From JOPF133 sp052144935 (GTDB taxonomy: Bacteria; Acidobacteriota; Terriglobia; Bryobacterales; Bryobacteraceae), in NCBI GenBank assembly GCA_052144935.1, contig JBKQPR010000135.1, forward strand, positions 1 through 21,405: a stretch of 21,405 bases of DNA. The letters are read 5' to 3'. The notes beneath the pieces are model-generated. The model saw nothing but the letters and a program-made list of their open reading frames with translations. It did no database searches and was not told the DNA's origin. The position numbers were made by a program, and so were the translations under genes. This document shows, one piece after another, positions 1-11,150 of this stretch. Each line of letters opens with the position of its first letter. Within the stretch, counting starts at the first letter, position 1.

Positions 1-1201
1 CGGGGGCCGGGTCGGTGGTCAGGCGGAGCGCCGGACCGCTGCCTATCAGCCGCACGTAGATATCGAAGTTGTCGTGGCGAGGGCCGTCCCAGGCGAAGGC
101 GACCTGCTTGCCGTCGGGAGAGAGGGCGGGTTCGTATTCCAGGCCGGAATAGCTGGTCAGGGGCCGCACCTGTCCCCAATCCGCGGCTGGCGGCCGGAGG
201 AAATCGCCCAACCACCAGGCTCCCGCGGCGCCCAGCGCCAGCCCGGCCGATAGAACCGCGACCCACTTCCAGGCCCGGCGCGGTGGGGCTGCCGCCGTCG
301 CCGCCGTAGCCACAGGCACGCCGGATTCGATTTCGCGCTGCAGATCGTACAGGCTGATCTTGAGGTCGGCGGCCGATTGGTACCGCCATGCCGGGTCCTT
401 GCGCAGGCACCGCTCGATGATCTTCTCCAACTCCCGCGGCAGCCCGGCACGGATTTCGGCCGCCGGCCTTGGATCCCCCTGCAAGATGGCGGCCAGCGTC
501 GAGATTTTTGAGCGGCCGAGAAAGGCGCGCTGGCCGGTGGCCATCTCGTACAGCACCGCGCCAAAGCTGAAAATGTCCGCTCGCGCATCCACTTTGCGGG
601 CCTCGGCCTGCTCCGGCGACATGTAGGAAACCGTACCGAGAATGCTGCCTTCCTCAGTCTCGGGCGTGGTCGTGGGCATGGGACGCGTGAGGTCGGAGTC
701 GGTCGATTCGTTCAAGTCGGAGAGCTTGGCGAGGCCGAAATCGAGAAGTTTCACCTGGCCGGGCTGCCCGCCTTCGGGCCCCGCGATCATGATGTTGCCC
801 GGCTTGAGGTCCCGATGGACGATGCCGGCGGCGTGCGCGCGGGCTATCCCGTCGGCCATGGGGATGGCATACTTCAACAGTTCCGCCAGCTTCATGCCGC
901 CGCGCGGGATGAGACGATCCAGCGTTTGACCGCTGACGAACTCCATCACGATGTAGTCGGCGCCGTCTTCCGTGCCGATATCGTGGATGGTGACAATATT
1001 GGGGTGATTGAGGGCGGAGGCGGCCTTGGCCTCCTGGACGAAGCGCAGCTTACGGTCGGGGTTGGCGACCTTGTCGGCCTGCAGAACCTTGATCGCGACC
1101 AGACGGTCGAGTTGCGTGTCACGGGCTTTGTAGACGACGCCCATGCCTCCCTCGCCGAGCTTCTCGAGGATCTGGTAGTGCGCGATGGTCCGGCCGATCA
1201 T
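1..1201 (-). CDS. Serine/threonine protein kinase, PknB type, with C-terminal propeller (partial, 3' end outside window)
   Basis: The reading frame is open from ATG at 1201 to the window edge, about 400 codons. It starts MIGRTIAHYQILEKLGEG, with the glycine loop GEGGMGVV, the ATP lysine in VAIKVL (about residue 37), the catalytic loop HRDLKPGN (about 135), DFGLAK (about 160) and the activation-segment end YMSPEQA (about 200), so an active Hanks-type kinase is expected. The domain ends near residue 270. An Ala/Pro linker and one membrane helix follow (about 295-315), and then the start of a PD40/TolB-like repeat (YEPALSPDGKQVAFAW). This layout, cytoplasmic kinase plus one helix plus propeller sensor, is common in Acidobacteria. 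A TTG six codons upstream is an alternative start. The substrate cannot be read from the sequence. Confidence 0.93.
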   Translation of the reverse strand, partial: MIGRTIAHYQILEKLGEGGMGVVYKARDTQLDRLVAIKVLQADKVANPDRKLRFVQEAKAASALNHPNIVTIHDIGTEDGADYIVMEFVSGQTLDRLIPRGGMKLAELLKYAIPMADGIARAHAAGIVHRDLKPGNIMIAGPEGGQPGQVKLLDFGLAKLSDLNESTDSDLTRPMPTTTPETEEGSILGTVSYMSPEQAEARKVDARADIFSFGAVLYEMATGQRAFLGRSKISTLAAILQGDPRPAAEIRAGLPRELEKIIERCLRKDPAWRYQSAADLKISLYDLQREIESGVPVATAATAAAPPRRAWKWVAVLSAGLALGAAGAWWLGDFLRPPAADWGQVRPLTSYSGLEYEPALSPDGKQVAFAWDGPRHDNFDIYVRLIGSGPALRLTTDPAP

Positions 1202-1292
1202 GAGCTTACGTTTGTTCAAGTCTACCCCGGATATCGAACCCGAGGCAACGTCGAATTCGGCGCCGCATGGCAGGCATGCTGTCGGGGAGATT

Positions 1293-1819
1293 GTCAGAAT
1301 CGCGGCCGCGCTTCGACAGGAGCCCGCGAGCGTAGCCAATGCGATAGCAGAACTGCAAGAAGAAATTGCCAAGCGAGGCTATCGAGGGAGCCGAGCCATT
1401 GAAACCGGATGCTCTTGCACTGACTACCGGGCGGACCCTGGTGATCCGGCGGCCCTCATTGCAGCCATAGAACAAGCAAAATAGAACAAGCGAAATCCCT
1501 GGGTGACCCTGATCGGGCAATTGCCCGCCTCAAATCCGACGTTGAGCGCTTGATCGCTGGCGCCACTCGCGATTTTAAAAAACTACGCGACTGGTCGGGA
1601 ACGATTCAACTCAATACCGTGAAGACGCCTCTGCTAACCACCATCGACCGGTATGTGCGTGAGTGGGATGTCGTGACGGCTGCCCGAAAGGAGCGGAAAT
1701 CGCAGCTTTCGGAGATTGCGGAAGCAATTCGAGGTAAGCAAGCAGAGCTTGATCGCCTGGCCGCAGAAGTCGGGAGAGCTGGTGAGAATGAGCTGGCTGA
1801 GAGAATCATAGTGTCTTGA
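1293..1819 (+). pseudogene. Coiled-coil protein relic, frameshifted by a 14-bp tandem duplication
   Basis: Two plus-strand frames join into one sensible helical protein if one copy of a 14-bp duplication (1467-1494) is removed. The upstream frame ends DPAALIAAIEQAK then TAG. The downstream frame repeats IEQAK and continues SLGDPDRAIARLKSDVERL through to the stop at 1819. The C-terminal part (about 1690-1800) is rich in Glu, Lys, Ala and Leu and looks like a coiled coil (QLSEIAEAIRGKQAELDRLA). I do not recognise the family. The true 5' end is unclear; 1293 is only where the frame begins to look coding. The region is more AT-rich than its neighbours, which suggests an acquired and decaying gene. 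The intact part from 1550 could still be expressed as an 89-residue protein. Confidence 0.45.
1467..1494. repeat. 14-bp tandem duplication that breaks a reading frame
   Basis: The units are atagaacaagcaaa (1467-1480) and atagaacaagcgaa (1481-1494), 13 of 14 bases identical. Each encodes IEQAK in its own frame, so the duplication (14 is not a multiple of 3) moved the frame and created the TAG that ends the upstream half. Confidence 0.8.
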
Positions 1820-1927
1820 AACCAGGCCGGCCGATCAGCGTCTCCGCGGGGAATACCGGCCCCCGTTTGACATCCCCGCCGAATGATCCGCAAACGTCGG
1901 GATCGCCCGTGGCGGCTCATTGAAGCT

Positions 1928-2196
1928 TCAGCCTTCGAAAAGACTCTGGCCGATCGGGTCAACCTCGATTTCAAATCGCATAGGCGCTTCTGTGCGCCCG
2001 AGGAAGAAGTCCTTCGGCTTCGCCAGTTCGCCTACCCTATTCGTACCGCGCGCGATCTGTAGAATCTCCAGCGCAAGCCCGGCCGCTGTCTTGCCCGAGC
2101 CGTTGTTTCCAATTAGCAGAACGGACGACAGCCCGGGATTGGCAGCTCGAAGTTTTCAAGACGGCGGAAGTTATGAACGTAAAAGCGATGGATCAC
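1928..2196 (-). pseudogene. AAA-family ATPase N-terminal relic (Walker A preserved)
   Basis: Read on the minus strand from a GTG at 2196, the peptide begins VIHRFYVHNFRRLENFELP, the usual first strand of RecF/OLD-like AAA ATPases ('hxNFRxh'). A one-base deletion in the CCCGGGC run near 2129 shifts the frame. The next frame gives LLIGNNGSGKTAAGLALEIL, a perfect Walker A motif, then continues to MRFEIEV and an early stop at 1928-1930. Walker B and the rest of the protein are absent, so this is a truncated, frameshifted remnant. Such ATPases often belong to defence or toxin modules, but nothing else of such a module is visible here. It converges on the coiled-coil relic on the other strand. Confidence 0.7.
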
Positions 2197-2270
2197 AGAG
2201 CAACGATACCGCGCCACGGACCGATCGCCGCGTGCGTTGGTGGTCGGGCCCCGCTGCTACAGGCCGGCCG

Positions 2271-3572
2271 CTAGCCGCCCAGCGCGCGGTCGAGAATCGC
2301 GATCGCCTGGTCCATCTCCTCGCGCGAAATAGTGAGCGGCGGGGTCAGCGTCAGAACCGTGCCCATGGTCACCTTGAAGCTGAGGCCGAGATCCAGCGCG
2401 CGGTACAGGGCGCGTTCGGCTTCGACGGCGCTCGCCAACTCCACGCCGAGCAGGAGTCCCAGTCCCCTTACCGCGCGAATCACGGGCCGGCGGGCCTGCA
2501 TCTCGCGCAGCCTGGCGAGGGTGTAAGCGCCCATTTCGCGGGCCTTCTCGGGCAGGCGGTTCTCCTCGATATACTCAATCGCCGCCAGGGCCGCGGCGCA
2601 GGCGACCGGGTTCTTTTCGTGGGTGTAGTGCCCGAGCGCGGCGTCGCCCGCCACGTCCAGGTCCTCGCGCGCGATCAGCGCGGCAAGCGGGAAGATGCCG
2701 CCGCCCAGCGCCTTGCCGACGAGCAGCATGTCCGGGACCACGCCGGAATTCTCGCAAGTGAACATGCGGCCGGTGCGTCCCAGAGCGTGGGGGATTTCGT
2801 CGAAGATGAGGAGCGCACCGTGGCGGTCGCAGGCTTCTCTCAGGATGGGCAGATAGCGCGGCGGAGGGATGAGCGAAGTGGCGCGCACCGTCTCCACGAT
2901 CACGGCGCCGACGTCACCCTCGCGCCGCATCACGTAATCGACGTGTTCGGCGCAGGCGCAGGAGCACTCGGCGCCACAGCGCCAGGGACACTCGGCCGGA
3001 TCGGGCGGCGACACGTGCAACGCTCCCGGCAGCAGCGGTTCCATCGCTCGACGGAAGATCTCTTCGCCGCCCACCGAGATGGCATCGAGCGACGCGCCGT
3101 GAAAGGAGTCCCACAGCGAGATGGTCTTGAAGCGGCCCGTGGCAAAGCGCGCGAGCTTGAGCGCCATGCCGACGGCGCTGGTTCCACCGGGCGCGAACAG
3201 CACCTTGTTCAGGCGGCCGGGCGCGATTTCGGCGAGCTTCCTGGCGAGCCGGATGGCCGGGAGGTTGGTGTAGCGCCGGGTGCAGAAAGACAGCTCGCGC
3301 ATCTGCCGTGCGATCGCTTCGATGACACGTGGGTTGCCAAAGCCGACGTGGTGGACGTTGTTGCCATGGAAGTCGAGGTAGCGGCGTCCTTGCAGATCTT
3401 CGATGTAGCTGCCCTGGCAGCCTGCCAGCACGTTCAGGCAAGGCGTGGACAGCGATTGGTGGAGGAACCAGCGGGCGTCTTCCGCGAGCCATTCCCGCGT
3501 CGTGGGGTCGAGGCGCTCCGCGCTCCAGCGGTCGCGCTCCGGCGACCGGTTGCCTTCACCTTCGGGACTCAT
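2271..3572 (-). CDS. pbfA: PLP-dependent class III enzyme, probable (R)-1-hydroxy-2-aminoethylphosphonate ammonia-lyase
   Basis: This 433-residue fold-type I PLP enzyme is full length for class III aminotransferases. It has the substrate-side motif FHGNNVHHVGFGNP (68-81), RRYTNLP (99-105), the phosphate-binding GGTSA (129-133), the cofactor aspartate in IFDEIPHALGRTG (D258) and the Schiff-base lysine in LLVGKALGGG (K287). A Cys-rich insert lies at 195-207 (five Cys). The FHGN...FCTRRYTN pattern recalls the PbfA subgroup, which removes ammonia from (R)-1-hydroxy-2-aminoethylphosphonate to give phosphonoacetaldehyde; that assignment is from memory of the family. A generic omega-aminotransferase is the alternative. 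No phnW, phnX or phnY is visible nearby. The nearest gene in the same direction is a phosphatase-superfamily hydrolase 199 bp upstream. No strong Shine-Dalgarno precedes the ATG. Confidence 0.7.
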   Translation of the reverse strand: MSPEGEGNRSPERDRWSAERLDPTTREWLAEDARWFLHQSLSTPCLNVLAGCQGSYIEDLQGRRYLDFHGNNVHHVGFGNPRVIEAIARQMRELSFCTRRYTNLPAIRLARKLAEIAPGRLNKVLFAPGGTSAVGMALKLARFATGRFKTISLWDSFHGASLDAISVGGEEIFRRAMEPLLPGALHVSPPDPAECPWRCGAECSCACAEHVDYVMRREGDVGAVIVETVRATSLIPPPRYLPILREACDRHGALLIFDEIPHALGRTGRMFTCENSGVVPDMLLVGKALGGGIFPLAALIAREDLDVAGDAALGHYTHEKNPVACAAALAAIEYIEENRLPEKAREMGAYTLARLREMQARRPVIRAVRGLGLLLGVELASAVEAERALYRALDLGLSFKVTMGTVLTLTPPLTISREEMDQAIAILDRALGG

Positions 3573-3771
3573 GCTACAACCCTACCCCGATTTCGGCCGG
3601 CAGTGGGGCATCACCAGGCCCTGCACATGGGCCTGGCTGATGCCCAGAACCCAGCTCGCGGCCAAGGCGGCGGGAAGTTTCGATCGGGTTCGCACAGCAT
3701 GGCATGGCTGGCCGCGAGCCAGCGGTGAGCCGCGAGAGAGATTGCGGATTTGCCGGGCACGCAGGCCTCAG

Positions 3772-4662
3772 TTAGTTAGCCGCAAATGCTTCTGTAACTG
3801 GCCGGCCGATCCAGCATTCGGAGGGTTTGACGCCCAGGATATAGGCCACCGTCAGGGCGGTGTCGTAGGTGCGCACAGGCGTCCTCAACTCGCGGCCCGC
3901 CGCCACTCCGGGTCCCATGAGTATCCAGGGGATTTCGATCTCCGCCATGGTTGAGCCGCCGTGCTTCTTGCCGGCGCCCCCGTGGTCGGAGGTGACCAGC
4001 ACGATGGTACGGTCGGCCATCCCGGCGTCCTTCAAAGCGGCCAGCATTCTCCCTACCAGTGCGTCCGCTTTGGCGACGGCCTCGTAATACTGGGGCGTAC
4101 CCCAGCCGAATTCGTGCCCGGCGTGATCCACATGGTCGCAATGAACGAAGGTCAAGGCCGGTTTTCGCTCTTTGACGAAAGCCATGGCCATGTCCATAGT
4201 CTCGTCGGGACCGTTGCCATGTTTGAGAACGTCCACGGCTTTGCCCTCGAGGAGGCGCGCAAAGCCGTCCCAGTCGTGGAATACGCCCATGGCGGCACTC
4301 GGACGCTGGTTGCGCGTCAGGCCGAAGATGGTGGGGAAGATGCCGCCATCGCCGGTGCAGATGGGGGTGATTTCGAATCGATCGGGTTGCCAGTCGTTGG
4401 AAGTGACGCCGTGCTCGGCCGGTCCGGCGCCCATGATCATGGAGGCCCAGTTAGGGCTCGAGACCGTAGGGATGACACCGCGGGCGTGCAGGGTGTAGGC
4501 GCCCAGGCGCATCAGGTCGTGAAGAATCGGCGTCGCTGCGTTGCGGACCCCGTCGGGGCTCATTCCATCGAAACCAAGGATCACCACATGGTCGGCCGCG
4601 ATCGTTGCGCCGGCCGCCGCGAGAAACAGAACGACGAGTTGAGAAGCTCCGCTCACCGGCAT
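3772..4662 (-). CDS. Secreted alkaline-phosphatase-superfamily hydrolase (type I phosphodiesterase / nucleotide pyrophosphatase-like)
   Basis: This is a 296-residue protein with a signal peptide (hydrophobic 8-22, cleavage near ATIAADH), so it acts outside the cytoplasm. Metal and nucleophile positions of the superfamily are visible: D32 in FDGMSPDG, a Ser nucleophile in TVSSPNWASM (S69; many relatives have Thr), D176 and H180 in HCDHVDHAGH, and D226-H227 plus H234 in SDHGGAGKKHGG. It should cleave a phosphoester or phosphonate. The ATG at 4662 sits directly on a GGGAG, which leaves no spacing. The in-frame GTG two codons later (4656) has that GGGAG at a normal distance and may be the real start. 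Phosphonoacetate hydrolase is a relative, but it is longer and, to my knowledge, cytoplasmic, so the substrate is left open. Confidence 0.85.
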   Translation of the reverse strand: MPVSGASQLVVLFLAAAGATIAADHVVILGFDGMSPDGVRNAATPILHDLMRLGAYTLHARGVIPTVSSPNWASMIMGAGPAEHGVTSNDWQPDRFEITPICTGDGGIFPTIFGLTRNQRPSAAMGVFHDWDGFARLLEGKAVDVLKHGNGPDETMDMAMAFVKERKPALTFVHCDHVDHAGHEFGWGTPQYYEAVAKADALVGRMLAALKDAGMADRTIVLVTSDHGGAGKKHGGSTMAEIEIPWILMGPGVAAGRELRTPVRTYDTALTVAYILGVKPSECWIGRPVTEAFAAN

Positions 4663-4741
4663 CTCCCAATGCTATCAGCCCGTGGCAAGAACCGCTCCCG
4701 GGACAGATGCGCAAAGGGGGAGAAGACGCCTGAAAGGTGGC

Positions 4742-4774
4742 GGCAGCCAGGATTAGCAGCCAGGATTGGCTGCC
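4742..4774 (-). terminator. Stem-loop with internal direct repeat, possible terminator after the sensor kinase gene
   Basis: GCAGCC (4756-4761) pairs with GGCTGC (4768-4773) around a 6-base loop. A second upstream copy, GGCAGCC (4742-4748), can pair with GGCTGCC (4768-4774) instead. The copies arise from a 13-bp direct repeat containing agccaggatt. It lies downstream of the stop at 4810 of the minus-strand kinase and upstream of the hydrolase gene. There is no U-tract, so intrinsic termination is uncertain. Confidence 0.35.
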
Positions 4775-4809
4775 TCACAGGCTGTCCATTTTATTTGCTG
4801 GCCACCACC

Positions 4810-8739
<3,930 letters not shown>

Positions 8740-8786
8740 CCTGGGTACTTATCGGCCGGAAACGGCTGTGGCTGTAGGGGAAGTTT

Positions 8787-9297
8787 ATGGAGACCGACCC
8801 GAGGCCGCGGGCCTCCAGGGCGACCCGCCAAGCGGCCACAGTCGCCTATGTAGACCGGGTAATCGGGGAGGAAACGCTGTCGAGCACCAGCGCTACGGGC
8901 ATCAGCCACCGCCATGCCGGTCGCATCATCCGTCAGTACGAGGAATTCGGCCTGGCCCGTATCTCCCCCGGAGGTTACCGCGAGATCGTCGACAACATAG
9001 TAGACAACTGCCTCGAGATCGATGGCCGGCAGGCGCCCATCGTTCCCGAAAACGCCTCCGTCATCCGCGGTTTCGTCCGCGCCAGCGTTCCCGGCGTGCG
9101 GCCCGAAGGCCGCGCCCCTGATACCGGATCTGGAACTCCGTCTCCACGCGCTAATCCAAGATGTCAAAGAACACCTCCGCCCCAACCCGCCCGTAGGCGC
9201 CATCGCATACCTCAAGGACACCGCCTATACTGCCATCCGGGAATGGGACCGCATCGCCCGCCGCCTGGAGGAGGAGTTGGACCCGCACAACCGCTAG
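8787..9297 (+). pseudogene. Unrecognised gene, apparently split by a one-base frameshift
   Basis: The ATG at 8787 is preceded by GGGGAAG at normal distance. Frame one reads well with G/C-rich third positions up to about 9115 (IIRQYEEFGLARISPGGYRE ... VPGVRPEGRAP), then turns Pro/Arg-rich. From about 9113 the +1 frame takes over with equally good codon use (LIPDLELRLHALIQDVKEHL ... IAYLKDTAYTAIREWDRIAR) and ends at TAG 9295-9297. The switch lies at a GCCCCT run, so an extra C is the simplest explanation. The +1 frame has stops upstream (8850, 8856, near 8997), so it is not an independent long gene. The joined protein would be about 169 residues, soluble, with a helical C-terminus. I know no family for it. 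A sequencing error or programmed shift is also possible. It is divergent from the sensor kinase with only 47 bp between starts. Confidence 0.5.
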
Positions 9298-9406
9298 CCT
9301 GCTAGCTCTAGCCTGCTAGCTCTAGCCTGCTAGCTCTAGCCTGCTAGCTCTAGCCTGCTAGCTCTAGCCTGCTAGCTCTAGCCTGCTAGCTCTAGCCTGC
9401 TAACTC
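9295..9406. repeat. Eight tandem copies of a CTAG-rich 14-bp unit
   Basis: The unit tagcctgctagctc occurs exactly eight times without spacers; copies 1-7 are identical and copy 8 has one G-to-A change (gctaactc). Each full unit contributes two CTAG tetramers, one inside the palindrome GCTAGC. The first TAG is the stop codon of the preceding frame. The array ends 73 bp before the RNase J start. Because 14 is not a multiple of 3 and every unit carries TAG, it cannot be translated far. Perfect identity suggests recent expansion by slippage. Confidence 0.95.
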
Positions 9407-9479
9407 AGCCGCTCCAGGTGAGCGCCCGCCCTCCCTCCTTACGCCGCCCGGCGCGATATGACATGCTAGGAAATAGCTA

Positions 9480-11150
9480 ATGACAGATCAGAAGTTGCAG
9501 ATTATCCCGTTGGGCGGACTGGGCGAGTTCGGAATGAACATGACCGCCATACGTTCGGGCAGCGACATCATTGTGGTGGATTGCGGCATGATGTTCCCCG
9601 AGGCCGAGCTGCTGGGCGTCGACCTGGTAATGCCCGACCTCACCTATCTCAAGGAGCACCAGGCCGAAATCCGTGCCGTCGTCCTCACCCACGGCCATGA
9701 AGACCACATCGGCGCGGTGCCTTACTTCCTCTCCGAAATCGATGTCCCGGTCTACGGCACCGCCTTCACGCTGGCGCTGGTGGAACGCCGCCTGGAAGAG
9801 TACGAGCTGGAGCAGGAGCCGCGCTTCATCAAGGTCAAGCCCAAGCAGATCGTCGAAATCGGCCCGTTCAAAGTCGAGTTCATCCACGTCACCCACTCGA
9901 TTGTGAGCGCCGTGATGCTGGCCATCACCACGCCGCTCGGCGTGATCGTCCACACCGGCGATTTCAAGGTGGACCCCACCCCCACCGACAACGAGCTGTT
10001 CGATCTCCACACCCTGGCCGACTACGGCAAACGCGGCGTACTGCTGCTGTTGTCCGATTCCACCAACGCCGACCGGCCCGGCTACACCGAATCGGAACGG
10101 GCCGTCCGCCCGCGCATGGAAGAGGTGTTCAACCGCGCCGAGCGCCGCGTGGTGGTCTCCTGCTTCAGCTCATCGATTCACCGCATTCAGCTTGTGCTCG
10201 ACCTGGCGCAGGAATACGGGCGGCGCGTGGCGGTGACCGGGCGCAGCATGGTCTCGGTCACCGAGATCGCTCATTCCCTGGGCCTGCTGGATATTCCCGA
10301 CGGCATCCTGCTGCGCCCGCAGGACGCCATGGACCTGCCGCCGGACAAAGTGGCCTTCCTGATTTCCGGCACGCAGGGCGAGCCGATGTCCGCGCTGGCC
10401 CGCGTGGCGGTGGACAATCACAAGCACGTCTCGGTCGAGCGCGGCGATACCGTGGTGCTCAGCGCGCGCATCATTCCGGGCAACGAGAGGGCCATCTTCC
10501 GCATGATCGACCACATGTCGCGCCGCGGCGCCGACGTGCTCTACGGCGTCATGAACCCGCCGTTGCACGTTTCCGGACACGCCAGCGTGGAGGAGATGAA
10601 GCTGGTGCTGAACCTGGTGCGCCCGCGCTACTTCATGCCCATCCACGGCGAATTCCGGCAGCTTTCCAAGCACGCCCGCCTGGCCGACCATCTGCGCTTC
10701 GCGGGGCTGGAAGAGACCTTCATCATGGAATCGGGCGACGTTCTGGAGATCGACCACCACGGCGCGCGCCGGGCCGGGCATGTGCAGGTAGGCCGCGTGT
10801 GCATCGATTCGGGGTCGGTGGACGACGTGGTGCAGGAGGTGGTCATCCGCGACCGCCGGCACCTCTCCGAAGACGGCATCGTGCTGCCCATCATCGCCAT
10901 CAACCGGCACACCGGGCGGGTCGAGAGCCTGCCGGAGATTGTCAGCCGCGGATTCGCGCCGGCCGGGGACGGCTCGGCGTTCATCGAAGGCGCGCGGCAG
11001 GCGGTGGCCAGGACGCTGGAAAGTTCCAATCAAGAGGAGAAGACCGATTGGGGGGTAATGAAGGAGAAAATCCGCTCCGACCTGAAGCGCTTCATCGTGA
11101 AGGAGACCTCGCGCCGGCCGATGATCATGCCGGTGATTCTGGAAGTGTAG
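9480..11150 (+). CDS. rnj: Ribonuclease J
   Basis: At 556 residues this is the normal length for RNase J, an endo- and 5'-to-3' exoribonuclease for mRNA turnover and rRNA maturation. It opens with IIPLGGLGEFGMNM, the classic N-terminus. The metallo-beta-lactamase motif HGHEDH is at 71-76; further metal ligands are in HVTHS (H139) and HTGDFK (158-163). The beta-CASP part includes FLISGTQGEPMSAL and HVSGHAS, followed by FMPIHGEFR, and the C-terminal domain is complete. ATG 9480 has AGGAA at 9468-9472 with good spacing. The 14-bp CTAG array lies just upstream, and an FAD oxidase frame overlaps its 3' end. Confidence 0.97.
   Translation: MTDQKLQIIPLGGLGEFGMNMTAIRSGSDIIVVDCGMMFPEAELLGVDLVMPDLTYLKEHQAEIRAVVLTHGHEDHIGAVPYFLSEIDVPVYGTAFTLALVERRLEEYELEQEPRFIKVKPKQIVEIGPFKVEFIHVTHSIVSAVMLAITTPLGVIVHTGDFKVDPTPTDNELFDLHTLADYGKRGVLLLLSDSTNADRPGYTESERAVRPRMEEVFNRAERRVVVSCFSSSIHRIQLVLDLAQEYGRRVAVTGRSMVSVTEIAHSLGLLDIPDGILLRPQDAMDLPPDKVAFLISGTQGEPMSALARVAVDNHKHVSVERGDTVVLSARIIPGNERAIFRMIDHMSRRGADVLYGVMNPPLHVSGHASVEEMKLVLNLVRPRYFMPIHGEFRQLSKHARLADHLRFAGLEETFIMESGDVLEIDHHGARRAGHVQVGRVCIDSGSVDDVVQEVVIRDRRHLSEDGIVLPIIAINRHTGRVESLPEIVSRGFAPAGDGSAFIEGARQAVARTLESSNQEEKTDWGVMKEKIRSDLKRFIVKETSRRPMIMPVILEV

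Noticed and set aside
3582..3695. Possible 37-residue minus-strand protein from GTG 3695 (VRTRSKLPAALAASWVLGIS...) between the hydrolase and the lyase genes
   Set aside because: The start of the peptide resembles a signal sequence, but it has no ribosome site, no mature domain and no known relative. The 199-bp gap otherwise shows nothing I can support.
4742..4774. Riboswitch or regulatory RNA between the sensor kinase and the hydrolase genes
   Set aside because: The pairing comes from a simple short direct repeat next to its inverse, with no conserved aptamer pattern; at most a weak terminator.
9295..9406. CRISPR array
   Set aside because: The eight units are directly adjacent with no spacers, and 14 bp is too short for a CRISPR repeat; no cas gene is present.
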